Source: Chondrus crispus (Eukaryota; Rhodophyta; Florideophyceae; Gigartinales; Gigartinaceae). From it: 64,000 bases of DNA. Below the pieces are notes generated by a model. That model was given only the letters and a program-made list of their open reading frames with translations. It was not told the origin of the DNA and searched no databases. The position numbers and the translations under genes are program-made. Shown piece by piece: positions 63,990-64,000 of the stretch. Location: contig NW_005179259.1 of assembly GCF_000350225.1 (NCBI RefSeq), forward strand, positions 25,373-89,372. Direction: 5' to 3'. Numbering within the stretch: position 1 is the first letter of the stretch; every line of letters begins with the position of its first letter.

Positions 63990-64000
63990 ATTTCTGCTCG

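Noticed and set aside
1-64000. tRNA and rRNA genes
   Set aside because: I looked for cloverleaf B-box patterns and conserved rRNA blocks while reading and saw none; a covariance-model scan would be needed to exclude a tRNA.

Overview
The window is nuclear DNA from a eukaryote packed with transposable elements. The most plausible source is a florideophyte red alga such as Chondrus crispus. Three things point there: genes without visible introns, a Golgi-type carbohydrate sulfotransferase of the kind used for sulfated galactans, and a mix of chromodomain Ty3/gypsy, Copia, CACTA, MULE, PiggyBac-like, pogo-like and Harbinger-like elements. The species is my inference. I saw no rRNA, tRNA or CRISPR array.

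Layout. 1-1185 is a gypsy integrase-chromodomain relic, followed by short repeats and a small pogo-like TIR element (3508-4010). A broken Harbinger/PIF-like transposase (4714-6459) is split by a solo LTR (4849-5536). A degenerate Copia element runs on the minus strand from 6887 to 22334 and has a perfect 5-bp target duplication (ACCTG). It is split by a 12,827-bp CACTA-like transposon (7384-20210) flanked by a perfect 3-bp duplication (ATT). Taking out the CACTA element plus one ATT restores the local Copia RNase H reading frame. The CACTA element carries its tnp2-type transposase, a divergent second ORF, and broken copies of apparently host-derived genes: an egghead-like GT2 glycosyltransferase, a trehalose-phosphate synthase/phosphatase and a DUF21/CNNM-like membrane protein.

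Next come a MULE with long subterminal motif arrays and a J-domain-like N-terminus (22377-26050), a second pogo-like element (26091-26631), a decayed gypsy element (26845-31492), and a PiggyBac-like element whose transposase carries a YqaJ-like nuclease domain (about 31640-36495). 36500-40000 is a patchwork of small inverted-repeat elements. The only clearly intact host-type gene is the sulfotransferase at 40018-41094.

41754-47223 is a second gypsy gag-pol, with three in-frame TGA codons and a solo LTR nested in its integrase. It is followed tail-to-tail by a 396-aa ORF. 49019-60696 is a complete gypsy element on the minus strand: 645-bp LTRs that differ at only about two positions I could see, a CTGAG target duplication, open gag and pol with a C-terminal chromodomain, and a 527-aa ORF antisense to pol. 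The right edge (60.7-64 kb) holds frameshifted host-like genes: an NT-C2/coiled-coil protein and the C-terminal part of UTP14.

The best candidates for something undescribed are the gene-carrying CACTA element, the transposase-YqaJ fusion, the J-domain MULE, and the two gypsy families with long antisense ORFs downstream of pol.
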